From assembly GCF_000299335.2 (NCBI RefSeq), contig NZ_CP004387.1, positions 2,976,001 through 3,040,000 on the forward strand: a stretch of 64,000 nt of DNA. Reading direction: 5' to 3'. Source of the stretch: Isoalcanivorax pacificus W11-5 (GTDB lineage: Bacteria > Pseudomonadota > Gammaproteobacteria > Pseudomonadales > Alcanivoracaceae). Position numbers and translations under genes: made by a program. The notes beneath the pieces are model-generated. The model did no database searches. It was not told the DNA's origin and was given only the letters and a program-made list of their open reading frames with translations. Below, one piece after another: positions 1 through 9,026 of the stretch (positions are counted from its first letter, which is position 1; every line of letters begins with the position of its first letter).

Positions 1-557
1 TGGAACAGGCCGGCCAGCACCCAGTTATAGGCCGGCTGCGCCAGATACACCGGGTGCCACGGCTGGTCATCCGACATGCGCAGGATGCCATAGCCGACAT
101 CGCGGTCCTTGCCAACGATGTTGGTGTAGGTGTGGTGCATATAGTTGTGCGAGTGCTTCCACTGTTCCGCCGGGCAGGTGTTGTCCCAGTCGTAGGTGCT
201 GGAATTCAGCGCCGGGTCTTTCAGCCAGTCCCACTGGCCGTGCATGACGTTGTGGCCGATCTCCATGTTCTCGAGAATCTTCGACAACGACAGCAGCGCC
301 GTGCCCGCCAGCCAGGCCGGCGGCAGGAAGCCGAGGAACAGCAGACCGCGCCCGGCGATCTCTGAATAACGCTGGGTTTTCAGAATCCGGCGGATATAGC
401 GCGCATCGCGCTCGCCGAGGGATTCCATCACCTCGCGGCGCACTGCTTCGATCTCGGCGCCGAAGGCTTCCACCTGTTCAGCACTCAGGTGACGCCAGCC
501 ACGGGGAACCGGCGTCGTGGTTTGAGCAAGCGCACTGGCTGATACTGCTGCATTCAT
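1..557 (-). CDS. desB: Fatty-acid (acyl-CoA) desaturase, DesB-like, N-terminal part
   Basis: The gene runs off the left edge, so only about the first 185 residues are visible. Translation from the ATG at 557 is open throughout. It shows the membrane desaturase histidine boxes GHNVMH (about residue 93) and HSHNYMHH (about residue 127), separated by roughly the distance usual for di-iron acyl desaturases. A hydrophobic stretch (LLFLGFLPPAWLAGTALL) precedes the first box. In Pseudomonas, DesB introduces a double bond into saturated acyl-CoAs using electrons from DesC. Here a ferredoxin reductase lies directly upstream in the same orientation and a DesT-like repressor is divergent, the same gene set as desB-desC-desT. 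The family is clear; the exact substrate and regiochemistry are inferred from context. The third histidine box lies outside the window. Confidence 0.85.
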   Translation of the reverse strand, partial: MNAAVSASALAQTTTPVPRGWRHLSAEQVEAFGAEIEAVRREVMESLGERDARYIRRILKTQRYSEIAGRGLLFLGFLPPAWLAGTALLSLSKILENMEIGHNVMHGQWDWLKDPALNSSTYDWDNTCPAEQWKHSHNYMHHTYTNIVGKDRDVGYGILRMSDDQPWHPVYLAQPAYNWVLAGLF

Positions 558-634
558 GTCCGTTCTCCCAATCTGGTCTGATGTGACGGCGCGCTCTTCA
601 GCGTCATCCGTGCAGGCGGTTTGTTAACCGCCGG

Positions 635-1753
635 TCAAAGTTCCAGTTGCACGCTGCCTGCGGCGGCATGCACACAGAGTTGAATGTCTTCGTCACGCAC
701 GGTGCGCACTTCACCGTTGCGCAGGTCACGGACCTGGCCTTCCTGGACGCGGCATTTGCAGCCATGGCAAATGCCCATGCGGCAACCCGACGGCGGGTTC
801 AGGCCCTGTCCTTCGGCCAGTTCGAGCAAGTTCGGCGCGGCTTCACCACTGGCTTCACGGCCGCTTTTCACGAATCTCACCTGGCCCTCGCCCGCCACCG
901 CAGCGAGTTTGACCTGAAACTGTTCCTGCGCCGGGCGCGCCCAGCCGCGGGCGGTGAACGCCTCGTTGACACGTTCCATCAGCGGCGGCGGCCCGCACAG
1001 CAGCGCAGTGCGTGCGCTGGCGTCCGGCACCAGTTCATCGAGCTGCTCGATGCTGAACAGGCCACGCCGGTCCTCGCCAATCGGCGTGCCCTGGCCAATC
1101 ACCAGGCGCAGGTCAAGCCAGTCGCAACGCTCTGCCAGCGCCCGCAGTTCGCCGTAGAACAGAGTGTCGGCGTAGCTGTTGCTGTAGTGCACGAACACCA
1201 CGCTGCCGGTGGCACCCAGGGCCGCACGCTGGCGCAACATGGCCATCAGCGGCGTGATGCCGCTGCCGCCACTGATCATCAGCAGCGGTGCATCGTCCTG
1301 CGGCAGCAGGAAATCGCCACGCGCCTGGCTCAGATGCAGTATTTCGCCGGCCTGGGCCTTGTCGACCAGATAGTTGCTGACCAGCCCGTTGCCGTTGCGC
1401 TTCACCGACACGGTAATTTCGCCCTGCATGGCCGGTGCGGAAGAGATAGAGAAGCAGCGGGTGTAACGCACGCCACCGATCTCCACGCCCAGCACCAGAT
1501 GCTGGCCAGCCTGGTGGCCCTGCCAGTGATGATTGGGGCGGATATGCAGTGTCACCGCGTCGGCGGTTTCGCGTACGGTGCGGGTGATACGGCCACGCAC
1601 TTCGCTGACCGACCAGAGCGGGTTGAACTGGCTCAGGTAGTCGTCCACGGACAGCGGCGAGGCCAGCGCCCGGGTGACGGCGTTATCCAGCAGGCGATAA
1701 CCCAGGCGGTTCAGGCCCGGGGTCTTGCGCTCGGCGATGTTCCCTGTGTTCAT
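635..1753 (-). CDS. desC: Ferredoxin reductase with C-terminal 2Fe-2S domain, DesC-like
   Basis: A 372-aa flavoprotein oxidoreductase. An FAD-binding beta-barrel occupies about residues 40-140 (RYTRCFSISSAP is the flavin-binding R-x-x-S type motif). An NAD(P)H-binding domain follows (ISGGSGITPLMAM, about residue 160). A plant-type ferredoxin domain ends the protein, with cysteines in CRMGICHGCKC and a final LCVHA. This layout suits delivery of electrons from NAD(P)H to the adjacent membrane desaturase. I chose the ATG at 1753 rather than the one at 1783 because GGAG lies 8 nt before it. It is followed by the desaturase gene after about 78 nt, so the two are probably cotranscribed and repressed by the divergent TetR protein. 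Confidence 0.85.
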   Translation of the reverse strand: MNTGNIAERKTPGLNRLGYRLLDNAVTRALASPLSVDDYLSQFNPLWSVSEVRGRITRTVRETADAVTLHIRPNHHWQGHQAGQHLVLGVEIGGVRYTRCFSISSAPAMQGEITVSVKRNGNGLVSNYLVDKAQAGEILHLSQARGDFLLPQDDAPLLMISGGSGITPLMAMLRQRAALGATGSVVFVHYSNSYADTLFYGELRALAERCDWLDLRLVIGQGTPIGEDRRGLFSIEQLDELVPDASARTALLCGPPPLMERVNEAFTARGWARPAQEQFQVKLAAVAGEGQVRFVKSGREASGEAAPNLLELAEGQGLNPPSGCRMGICHGCKCRVQEGQVRDLRNGEVRTVRDEDIQLCVHAAAGSVQLEL

Positions 1754-1866
1754 GACAGCGACTCCGGCTATTGATGTGAACATGCGTGCACTTTATTTTC
1801 GCCAGGGCATAAATGTCAACACCTGTACACAAAATAATGTATATCCTTTTATATTCAATAAGTTGC

Positions 1867-1890
1867 AAAGTGAACACTCGCGATCACTTT
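1867..1890. promoter_or_regulatory. Candidate DesT operator, inverted repeat AAAGTGA-N10-TCACTTT
   Basis: A perfect 7-bp inverted repeat (arms 1867-1873 and 1884-1890) lies in the AT-rich divergent intergenic region between the reductase and the TetR gene. A second, imperfect GTGAAC...GTGCAC element lies at about 1775-1790. GTGAACA-type half-sites resemble what is known for FabR/DesT regulators. Binding is inferred from position and symmetry. Confidence 0.45.
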
Positions 1891-1950
1891 CTTTTGAGGG
1901 TGCCAGAGGCCACAATCCTGTACACACGAACAGCCGGATAACCCCGCCTC

Positions 1951-2586
1951 ATGGAGCCAAGCACCGAGACACGCCGCGACCCGCGACGCGGCCGCACCCG
2001 CCGCGCACTGATGGACGCGGCACTGGAACTCGTTGAAAAGAAAGACAATTTCACCGCCCTGTCATTGCGACTGGTGGCGCGCAAGGCCGGCGTGGTACCC
2101 ACCGCTTTCTATCGACACTTCCCGGACATGGACTCGCTCGGGCTGGCACTGGTGGATGAATCCTTCCGCACCCTGCGCCAGTTGATGCGGGAAGTGCGCT
2201 CCACCAGCGTGCCGGTGAAGCAGGTGATGCGGCAGTCGATGGAGACCTATGTCGCCTATGTGCGCGCCAATGCGCGGCACTTTCAGTTCGTTGCCAAGGA
2301 ACGGTTCAGCGGCAGCCAGGCGATCCGCACTGCCATCCGCCAGGAGATACGGCTGTTCACCAGTGAACTGGCCACCGACCTGTCGCGCTTCCCGATGCTC
2401 AATCAGGTCAGCGCCGAGGACCTGCAGATGATGGCCGGGCTGGTGGTGAACAACATGACTTCGCTGACCGAGCAGATTCTCGACCTGCCGGCCGGTGACG
2501 CGGAGGAAGAACAGTTCCTGATCCGCACGGCGGAAAAACAGTTGCGCGTCATTATTCTTGGCGCGTTGGCGTGGCGCAGCAAGTGA
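1951..2586 (+). CDS. desT: TetR-family transcriptional repressor, DesT/FabR-like
   Basis: A 211-aa regulator. The N-terminal TetR DNA-binding domain is at about residues 15-65, with the recognition-helix region LVARKAGVVPTAFYRHFPDMDSL, which matches the FabR/DesT subgroup (GVVPxAFYRHFxDM). The C-terminal ligand domain is all-helical. DesT of Pseudomonas senses the ratio of saturated to unsaturated acyl-CoA and represses desBC. The gene is divergent from the reductase/desaturase pair over a 197-bp AT-rich region with inverted repeats, which supports the same role here. The ATG at 1951 opens the conserved basic N-terminus (RRDPRRGRTRR). Assignment to the TetR family is secure; the DesT role is inferred from subgroup and context. 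Confidence 0.85.
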   Translation: MEPSTETRRDPRRGRTRRALMDAALELVEKKDNFTALSLRLVARKAGVVPTAFYRHFPDMDSLGLALVDESFRTLRQLMREVRSTSVPVKQVMRQSMETYVAYVRANARHFQFVAKERFSGSQAIRTAIRQEIRLFTSELATDLSRFPMLNQVSAEDLQMMAGLVVNNMTSLTEQILDLPAGDAEEEQFLIRTAEKQLRVIILGALAWRSK

Positions 2587-2619
2587 TCAGCGTGCGCTAA
2601 CCGGACGGCGAGTCACCGG

Positions 2620-2673
2620 CGGACTGCGCGTCCCGGACTACGCGTCCCGGACTGCGCGTCCCGGACTGAACGT
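2620..2673. repeat. 14-bp tandem repeat, about 3.8 copies
   Basis: The unit CGGACTGCGCGTCC is repeated from 2620, with one A/G variant in the second copy and a truncated last copy. It overlaps the stop codon and last residues (PGRAVRDA) of the membrane-protein gene on the minus strand. Repeat slippage may have set the present C-terminus of that protein. Confidence 0.7.
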
Positions 2674-4470
2674 ACGCTGGATGTCTTCGCGCATGCCGCC
2701 GTATTGCGCCGCGATCACCGTGTCGTAGGCCGCGCGCCACTGCGCCTCCAGTTGCAATCGCTCCTCCGCCAGTGATGCCCGCAGGTCCGCGATCAGTTCA
2801 TCGCGGTTGGCGTACTCATCGATCTTCAGCAGCGCCCAGTCGGTCGCCACCCAGGACACCACGCCACCCGCCAGCGCGCAGGCCAGTGCACCCGGCCCGG
2901 TGGGCGCGCACAGCGCCGCGCCCGTTCCCGCCCCGGCGGCTGCGCCGGCCCTGGCGGCGCCTTTTGCCGCACCACGCGCGGCCAGTGCCGCGCCCGAGCG
3001 TGCCGCCGCGCGGGCAGCAAAGGCGCGGAACAGCACCACGCCAGCCGTAGCCGTGGCCGCACCGCCGGCCACCGACATCCTCTGCATGAAAGCCGGACTG
3101 CTGTAGCGGTCCAACTCGCCCAGCGCCGTATCCAGGTCCAGCGACACCGGCGCCGATGCAGGGCCCTGCCCGGCCCGTTCACCGGTCAGCGCCTGGATCA
3201 TTTCCGCCAGCCAGGCTTCACGAGCGTCCTCCGCTGCCCGCAGCAGGGTGCCGTCGGCCTGCAATCTGAGGATATCGACCTGCTGTGCAAAGCCGACCGG
3301 TTCGTAGATCAGTTCGAGGGCTTTTTCCTGCAGATAATCGCCGCTGTTCTGTTCCAGCATCATCATCGACAGCCGCGCGTACTCGCCACCCAGTGAGTAA
3401 TACCAGTCAGCAAACGTCGGCAATTGCGCCTCCAGCTGCGCGAACAACCGGTCCAGCCCCTGCGTCAGGTGCCTGTCCAGCGCCGAACGCGCTCCGGCCT
3501 CGCCCTCGGTAAAACGCAGCGCCGACAGCAGCGCCAGCTGCTGTGCGCGGGCCGCCGGCACCTGGTACACCTTGCCACCCAGTGCCACCGTTACCGGCGC
3601 CGCCGGCAGCCACTGCGCGCGCAGCGTGGCGCGATGGTCCGCCACCAGCAGCGTCGCCAGCAGTACCAGTGGCAGAGCCAGCAGGACACCGCGTCGGGGG
3701 GGCGGTGCCGGCAGCCGTGCCAGTGTGCCGCCCCCCAGCATCAGCAGCGCCAGCAGGAACAGCCCGTCCGCCGCCAGCAGTACCAGCCAGCCGCCGTAGC
3801 GGAACAGCGGTTCGCCAAGCCCCGGCAACCACTGCTGCCCCAGCCACCAGGCCAGCGCATCTTTCATCGCCGCCGCCTGCAACAGCCACAGCAGCGGCTC
3901 GCTGACGGCATGCTGCCGCCCTGCTTCCGACCAGAGCGCATCAATCAGGGAAATATGCTGAAAATCAGGGTAATGACTGAACAGCGCCGGAATCGTCATC
4001 AGGCACAGCAACGCCACAAAGCTGCTCCAGAGCGCCACGCGCATGCTCAGCGCCGGCAGATACACCGGCGTCACATGCCGGCCCAGGTACCGCTCGGCCA
4101 GGCCTGTGCACACCGCCAGCAGGAGCAGGCCACCCAGCAACACCCACCAGGCCAGGCCGTCCTCAAGGCGGATCACGCCCACCAGCAGCACCAGCCCGAG
4201 CAGCAACGCCACGCACCACTGCCGCAGGCGCAGCAGCCAACCGCCGCGCAGCCACCGCGCCAGCCGGCTCTGCGGCAGGATGTAGGCCTGCACGAATGCC
4301 TGCCGCCGGCTCAGCGCGCGCCGCCACAGCCCGGCGGCAATCACCGCACTGAGCAGCAGCCATGCCAGGCCCAGCACCGCCGTCGGCAGGCGTGCCCCGA
4401 GCACGTTCAGCCCCAACAGCAGCAACGCCGGCCCACACAGCCACAGCAATCGCCACACCCCAACGCCCAT
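2638..4470 (-). CDS. Large multi-pass membrane protein of unknown function
   Basis: A 610-aa protein I do not recognise. About eight hydrophobic segments fill the first half, for example LLWLCGPALLLLGLNVL, WLLLSAVIAAGLW, ALLLGLVLLVGVI and WWVLLGGLLLLAV. A soluble region of about 200 residues (LGGKVYQVPAARAQQ... to about residue 460) follows. Near the C-terminus is an Ala/Gly-rich stretch (ARAAARSGAALAARGAAKGAARAGAAAGAG) followed by another hydrophobic helix (CALAGGVVSWVATDWALL) and a charged helical tail. The ATG at 4470 has GGGAG/AGAGG upstream; an in-frame ATG at 4506 adds 12 residues with no good ribosome site. Neighbours give no functional clue. No enzymatic motif was found. Confidence 0.7.
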   Translation of the reverse strand: MGVGVWRLLWLCGPALLLLGLNVLGARLPTAVLGLAWLLLSAVIAAGLWRRALSRRQAFVQAYILPQSRLARWLRGGWLLRLRQWCVALLLGLVLLVGVIRLEDGLAWWVLLGGLLLLAVCTGLAERYLGRHVTPVYLPALSMRVALWSSFVALLCLMTIPALFSHYPDFQHISLIDALWSEAGRQHAVSEPLLWLLQAAAMKDALAWWLGQQWLPGLGEPLFRYGGWLVLLAADGLFLLALLMLGGGTLARLPAPPPRRGVLLALPLVLLATLLVADHRATLRAQWLPAAPVTVALGGKVYQVPAARAQQLALLSALRFTEGEAGARSALDRHLTQGLDRLFAQLEAQLPTFADWYYSLGGEYARLSMMMLEQNSGDYLQEKALELIYEPVGFAQQVDILRLQADGTLLRAAEDAREAWLAEMIQALTGERAGQGPASAPVSLDLDTALGELDRYSSPAFMQRMSVAGGAATATAGVVLFRAFAARAAARSGAALAARGAAKGAARAGAAAGAGTGAALCAPTGPGALACALAGGVVSWVATDWALLKIDEYANRDELIADLRASLAEERLQLEAQWRAAYDTVIAAQYGGMREDIQRTFSPGRAVRDA

Positions 4471-4522
4471 CGGCCTCTGCTCCCTGCCACCGGGAAGGTG
4501 GCCCATCTGCGCTCATTGTGCC

Positions 4523-4549
4523 CCAGGGAGCCACTGAATAACTCCCTGG
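4523..4549. other. Inverted repeat, 8-bp arms, between divergent genes
   Basis: CCAGGGAG (4523-4530) and CTCCCTGG (4542-4549) form a perfect stem with an 11-nt loop, upstream of both the membrane-protein gene and the MaoC gene. There is no T-tract, so an operator is as likely as a structure. Nothing more can be said. Confidence 0.3.
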
Positions 4550-4710
4550 CGCTTCTGCGCGGCTTTCCCGGCGGTTATCCGAGGCTCCCCAGCCCCGGCA
4601 TTGCCGCATGCAGGCCGCCACCGGCAGTCTATACGGCCAATCAACGCCCGACGGCCGCTGCCTATACTGCCGGGCATTCGTTCTGACATGAATCGAAAAG
4701 GATTTGCGCC

Positions 4711-5583
4711 ATGACCACCGCCCATATTCGAGAACTGCGCAACGCACCGGCCATGCTGCCGCTGTTCGCCAAGGCCGTGCTGCGGGCCGGCGTCAAGCCG
4801 GGCAAGTCCCCGGCCCTGCCGGATATCGGCGTGCGTTTGCGCGACGTGGTACTGGACCAGAAGCACCTGGCCACTTACCGCAAGGTCTGTGCCTTCCCGG
4901 CGGACAAATACCTGCCTATCACCTATCCGCACCTGCACGCGCACCCACTGTTCATGAGCCTGCTGCTGCACGCGGATTTCCCGTTCGCCGCCATGGGGCT
5001 GGTGCACGTGCGCAACCGCATCACCCAGTACCGCCGCATCAACGAGCGTGAGCAACTGGATGTGGAATGCCGTTTCGGCGAACTGGTACAGGTGGAAAAG
5101 GGCTTTGAGTTTTCCATTCTCACCAGCGTCAGCACCGCCGGCGAACTGGTCTGGGAAAGTGAATCCACCATGTTCCGGCGTGGTGGTGGCACCGGTGGCG
5201 GGCAGGACAGAAAAGCGCCGGCCACACCGGCCCCGGTGACCGATTTCGAACAGTGGAAAGTGCCCGGCGATACTGGCCGCCGTTACGGCGCCGTCTCCGG
5301 TGACCGCAACCCGATCCACCTGTACCCGCTGACCGCGAAACTGTTCGGCTTCAAGCGCCAGATCGTGCATGGCATGTGGTCAAAAGCCCGCTGCCTGGCG
5401 GCGCTGCATGATCAACTGCCGGAAGGCCCGTTCACGGTGGACGTGCAGTTCAAGCTGCCAATGTTCATTCCCGCCACGGTGAAATTCGCCCACGAACAAA
5501 GCGCCGGCGGCATCGATTTCCGCCTGCTGGCCAGTGATGGGGTGAAGCCGCATCTGAGTGGCTCTGTGCAATCGGCGGTCTGA
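4711..5583 (+). CDS. MaoC-like hotdog-fold acyl dehydratase
   Basis: A 290-aa protein with two hotdog halves. The first (about residues 40-160) is degenerate. The second carries the R-hydratase signature YGAVSGDRNPIH (about residues 192-203), whose Asp and His are the catalytic pair of (R)-specific enoyl-CoA hydratases, followed by FGFKRQIVHGMW. It probably hydrates or dehydrates acyl-thioesters in lipid or polyketide-type metabolism. It is monocistronic, with its own upstream region of about 200 bp. The length agrees with double-hotdog MaoC proteins. The substrate cannot be read from sequence. Confidence 0.8.
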   Translation: MTTAHIRELRNAPAMLPLFAKAVLRAGVKPGKSPALPDIGVRLRDVVLDQKHLATYRKVCAFPADKYLPITYPHLHAHPLFMSLLLHADFPFAAMGLVHVRNRITQYRRINEREQLDVECRFGELVQVEKGFEFSILTSVSTAGELVWESESTMFRRGGGTGGGQDRKAPATPAPVTDFEQWKVPGDTGRRYGAVSGDRNPIHLYPLTAKLFGFKRQIVHGMWSKARCLAALHDQLPEGPFTVDVQFKLPMFIPATVKFAHEQSAGGIDFRLLASDGVKPHLSGSVQSAV

Positions 5584-5649
5584 TTGGTGGCAGGGCCGTT
5601 TGAGGGGGAGTGTTGTCCAGCTTGCGGGAGTGAGGAGGGGCTTGGACGT

Positions 5650-5728
5650 GGTGGGATTCGCTGCGCTCTTCCCACCCTACGGCAGCTTCGACGGGGTGTA
5701 GGGTGGGAAGAGCGCAGCGAATCCCACC
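5650..5728. repeat. REP-type palindrome with perfect 31-bp arms next to the RAYT gene
   Basis: The arms at 5650-5680 and 5698-5728 are exact reverse complements around a 17-nt centre. Each arm carries the core GGTGGGATTCGCTGCGCTC. The element lies 22 bp from the 3' end of a REP-associated tyrosine transposase gene, the usual arrangement for REP/BIME elements mobilised by such enzymes. It could also terminate or stabilise the MaoC transcript. Confidence 0.85.
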
Positions 5729-5749
5729 AGCCTCACTCCGGCAAATACC

Positions 5750-6259
5750 CTAGATCGCCATCGCCCCTCCCCAATCCTCTGCATAAACGCCCATCGCTAC
5801 CAGCCGGTGAAATGTGGAATACGGCCAGTCCCGTACCCGTGTGACCCAACCATGCTTCACCGGATTGAAATGCAGATAATCCATGTGCATTCGATAATCC
5901 CGCTCGTTGCGAATGCGATGTTCCCAGTAGCGTCTTTGCCAGATGCCTCGCTCGCCATGCCGACGGCGGGAAAGGCTGATAAATTCACCGGGCGGTATCG
6001 AACGTGAAAAATGCCCTTTAATCAAACGCCACCGCAGCGCAAAGTCGCTGTCCGTGGCCGGTAATTCAAGAACACAGTGCAAGTGTTCAGGCAACACCAC
6101 CCAGCCATGAACGGTAAAAGGATGGCGTTGCTGAACCTGCCTGACAACACGACGCAATACAGCAACGTGATCGGTCAGCAACGACCGGCGGCGGTCGGCC
6201 AGGTTTAGCGTGAAGAACCAGGTGCCACCTGGCTGCCAGGCACGGTGATAACGGGACAT
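5750..6259 (-). CDS. REP-associated tyrosine transposase (RAYT, Y1/HUH family)
   Basis: A 169-aa protein of the IS200-like Y1 transposase fold. The HUH metal-binding motif is HLHCVLELP (about residue 60). The catalytic tyrosine region is ERDYRMHMDYLHFNPVKHGWV (about residues 115-135), and YLHFNPVKHG is diagnostic for RAYTs. These are single-copy, domesticated enzymes that nick and ligate REP hairpins as single strands rather than moving a classical insertion sequence. The nearby 31-bp-arm palindrome is the obvious substrate candidate. I chose the ATG at 6259 (MSRYHRAW), which begins the conserved domain. The upstream in-frame extension to 6334 has no similarity to the family. Confidence 0.88.
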   Translation of the reverse strand: MSRYHRAWQPGGTWFFTLNLADRRRSLLTDHVAVLRRVVRQVQQRHPFTVHGWVVLPEHLHCVLELPATDSDFALRWRLIKGHFSRSIPPGEFISLSRRRHGERGIWQRRYWEHRIRNERDYRMHMDYLHFNPVKHGWVTRVRDWPYSTFHRLVAMGVYAEDWGGAMAI

Positions 6260-6317
6260 GCCGGCAAGGGTAGCGAGCGGCACACTGTGTTGCAGTGGCG
6301 TAAGACGGAAAGGTTTG

Positions 6318-7091
6318 TCAGTGTTTGCCGCCATCGGGTGTCAGCCTGGTAGGACGGTGGCATACCGGGCAGGCGGGGTCCTTGCGCAAGGCCATCTGCC
6401 GCCACTGCAAGGTGGCGCCGTCAAACAGATGCAACACGCCATCGACCTTGTGGCCGGTCAGCAGACGCAGCGCCATCAGCGCCTGCAGTGTCCCGACAGT
6501 CCCCACCACCGGGCCGAGGATGCCGGATTCGCTGCACAGCGTGTCCGGCCCGTCGCCATCGCCGTACAGGCACGCATAGCAGGGCGTTGCCGGATCACGG
6601 AAATCGAACGCGACCAGTTGCCCTTCCAGACGGATGGCCGCGCCCGACACCAGCGGCACAGCCGCGGCGTGACACGCTGCATTCACCGCGCTGCGCGTGG
6701 CGAAATTGTCACAGCAATCCAGCACCAGGGCGACACCCGGCAACGTAGCCGCCAGCCAGTCGCCGTCGGCAGCACGCACATAAGGGGTGACGACGATGTC
6801 GTTGTTCAGCGCGCGCAGGGTCGCGGCCAGCGCTTCCGCCTTGGGCTGACCAACATCCCTTTCACGATAGGCGACCTGCCGGTGCAAGTTGCTGCTGTCC
6901 ACCTCGTCAGGATCGACAACCAGCAGTTCACCGACACCGGCGCCGGCCAGATACAATGCCACCGGACAGCCCAGCCCACCCGCGCCGATGATCAGCACGC
7001 GTGCAGCGGCGACGGCTTCCTGACCGGCCACATCAAATTGCGGCAGCAATAACTGCCGGCTGTAGCGCATCAACTGGTCGTCACTGAGCAT
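6318..7091 (-). CDS. moeB: MoeB/ThiF-family adenylyltransferase
   Basis: A 257-aa E1-like enzyme that adenylates the C-terminal glycine of a ubiquitin-like sulfur carrier (MoaD or ThiS). The ATP-binding Rossmann motif is VLIIGAGGLGCPVA (about residue 32), followed by the conserved DPDEVDSSNLHRQ. The adenylation Asp is in LVLDCCDNFATR. Zinc-binding cysteines are CYAC (about residue 170) and CPVC near the C-terminus. It overlaps the end of prmC by 11 nt and lies last in a hemA-prfA-prmC-moeB run, an order common in Pseudomonas relatives. The start at 7091 (MLSDDQLMRYSRQ) is the canonical one. Choice between the MoeB and ThiF roles is not possible from this sequence alone; moeB is favoured by context. 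Confidence 0.85.
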   Translation of the reverse strand: MLSDDQLMRYSRQLLLPQFDVAGQEAVAAARVLIIGAGGLGCPVALYLAGAGVGELLVVDPDEVDSSNLHRQVAYRERDVGQPKAEALAATLRALNNDIVVTPYVRAADGDWLAATLPGVALVLDCCDNFATRSAVNAACHAAAVPLVSGAAIRLEGQLVAFDFRDPATPCYACLYGDGDGPDTLCSESGILGPVVGTVGTLQALMALRLLTGHKVDGVLHLFDGATLQWRQMALRKDPACPVCHRPTRLTPDGGKH

Positions 7092-7938
7092 CGCTGCTCC
7101 CCGGCATCTGCCCCAGCGTGACGCGCTCACGGTCACCGAGATCGCGACGCGTCTGCACGGCGTGAAAACCGCCGGCGCTCATCAGCGCACGCACGGCATC
7201 ACCCTGATCATGACCATGTTCCAGCAGCAGCCAGCCGCCCGGCAACAGATGCGCGGGCGCCTGCGCGATCAATGTGCGGATATCGTCCAGGCCGTCGGCC
7301 CCGGCAGTCAGCGCGGAGTGCGGCTCGAACCGTACATCGCCTTCGTCCAGGTGCGGATCATCGTCAGCGATATAGGGCGGGTTACTGACCAGCGCGTGAT
7401 ACTGGCCCGGCAGGTCACGGCACCAGCTCGACTGGCGCACCTGCACGTTGGCGGCGCCAAGCCGCCGTACGTTGCGCTCGGCAAGATCCAGAATGGCGAC
7501 GGTGAAATCCACCGCCAGCACAGTCCATTGCGGCCGTGCCAGGCCGAGGCTGATGGCGATGGCGCCGGTGCCAGTGCCCAGGTCTGCCACCCGTTGCGGG
7601 ACGTTATCCGGCAACAGTGCAAGCGCGATATCGACCAGCAGCTCGGTATCCGGACGCGGGATCAGCGTGTCCGGCGAGACCAGGAACTCATGCCCGTAGA
7701 ATTCGCGCCGGCCGACAAGATGCGCCACCGGGGTGCCGTCGCGACGGCGCGCAATCCACTCGCGAAACTGCCGCTGTTGCGAATCGGTTGGCGCATGTTC
7801 CGGCCAGGTGAACAGAAAGGTTTCAGGCTTGCCCAGGATATGGGCCAGCAGCACGCGGGCATCCAGCGCCGCACTGGGTGAATACCCCGCCAGTTGTGCA
7901 CGCGCCTCGCTCAACAGCGTGGCGACAGTGGCGTCCAT
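7081..7938 (-). CDS. prmC: Release factor N5-glutamine methyltransferase
   Basis: A 285-aa class I SAM-dependent methyltransferase that methylates the glutamine of the GGQ loop in release factors 1 and 2. The SAM-binding motif is VADLGTGTGAIAISL (about residue 118) and the catalytic motif is SNPPYI (about residue 186). The N-terminal helical domain that contacts the release factor is present. Its ATG overlaps the prfA stop codon by one base, so translation is likely coupled to that of its substrate. Length is standard. Confidence 0.95.
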   Translation of the reverse strand: MDATVATLLSEARAQLAGYSPSAALDARVLLAHILGKPETFLFTWPEHAPTDSQQRQFREWIARRRDGTPVAHLVGRREFYGHEFLVSPDTLIPRPDTELLVDIALALLPDNVPQRVADLGTGTGAIAISLGLARPQWTVLAVDFTVAILDLAERNVRRLGAANVQVRQSSWCRDLPGQYHALVSNPPYIADDDPHLDEGDVRFEPHSALTAGADGLDDIRTLIAQAPAHLLPGGWLLLEHGHDQGDAVRALMSAGGFHAVQTRRDLGDRERVTLGQMPGSSDAQ

Positions 7939-9026
7939 CAGTGCGCCTCGGCCAGGGCGGCCAGTTGCTCGGCCTGATGTTCCGCCAGCAGCGCGCCGAT
8001 GACTTCGTCGAGATCACCTTCCATGACTTCACCCAGACGATACAGGGTGAGATTGATACGGTGGTCGGTGAGCCGTCCCTGCGGAAAATTGTAGGTGCGG
8101 ATACGTTCGGAGCGGTCGCCGGAGCCGACCAGTGATTTGCGCGTGGCGGCCATTTCCTGCTGCTGTTTCTGCTGCATGCTGTCGTACAGCCGCGCTTTCA
8201 GCCAAGACATCGCCTTGGCCTTGTTCTTGTGCTGGCTGCGTTCTTCCTGGCACTCCACCACCAGGCCGCTGGGCAGGTGGGTGATGCGCACGGCGGAATC
8301 GGTGGTATTGACGTGCTGACCGCCGGCACCGGAGGAACGATAAGTATCAATGCGCAGGTCTTCGGTGCGGATCACGACTTCGCCAATTTCCTCGGCCTCG
8401 GCCATCACCGCCACGGTACAGGCCGAGGTATGGATACGCCCCTGTGATTCGGTCGCCGGCACCCGCTGCACGCGATGCGCGCCGGATTCGAACTTGAGCC
8501 GGGAGTAGACGCCGTCACCGGCCACCCGGCAGATCACTTCCTTGAAACCACCGTGTTCGCCCTCGTGGGCACTGATGATCTCGACGCGCCAGCCGGTGCG
8601 GTCCGCGTAGCGGCTGTACATGCGCAGCAGGTCACCGGCAAAGATCGCCGCTTCGTCGCCACCGGTGCCGGCACGGATTTCCAGGAAGACGTTACTGCCG
8701 TCCCGGGGATCACGCGGCAACATCAGCCGTTGCAGTGTCTGCGCAAGTTCGTCTGCGCGGGCTTCGGCGTCGCGGATTTCCTCGCCCGCCATCTCGCGCA
8801 CATCCGGGTCGTTGTCCTGTTGCATGGCGCGTGCAGCAGCCAGGTCTTCCTGGGTACGGCAGTAATCATTGAAGCAGCTGACCACGTCTTCCAGCTCGGC
8901 GTACTCGCGGGACAGATCGCGGAAACGGCCCTGTTCGCTGATCACTTCCGGGGTGGCCAGCAGGCCGGCAAGTTCCTGGTGGCGTTCCACCAGCCGTTCA
9001 AGTTTGTGCTTCAGGCTGTCTTTCAT
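7938..9026 (-). CDS. prfA: Peptide chain release factor 1
   Basis: A 362-aa class I release factor recognising UAA and UAG. It has the GGQ loop ([18 protein letters not shown], about residues 230-247), preceded by the stop-codon recognition domain. The C-terminal part includes [23 protein letters not shown], typical of RF1. It is sandwiched between hemA (4-nt ATGA overlap) and prmC, the classical hemA-prfA-prmC order. Nothing unusual is seen. Confidence 0.97.
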   Translation of the reverse strand: MKDSLKHKLERLVERHQELAGLLATPEVISEQGRFRDLSREYAELEDVVSCFNDYCRTQEDLAAARAMQQDNDPDVREMAGEEIRDAEARADELAQTLQRLMLPRDPRDGSNVFLEIRAGTGGDEAAIFAGDLLRMYSRYADRTGWRVEIISAHEGEHGGFKEVICRVAGDGVYSRLKFESGAHRVQRVPATESQGRIHTSACTVAVMAEAEEIGEVVIRTEDLRIDTYRSSGAGGQHVNTTDSAVRITHLPSGLVVECQEERSQHKNKAKAMSWLKARLYDSMQQKQQQEMAATRKSLVGSGDRSERIRTYNFPQGRLTDHRINLTLYRLGEVMEGDLDEVIGALLAEHQAEQLAALAEAH

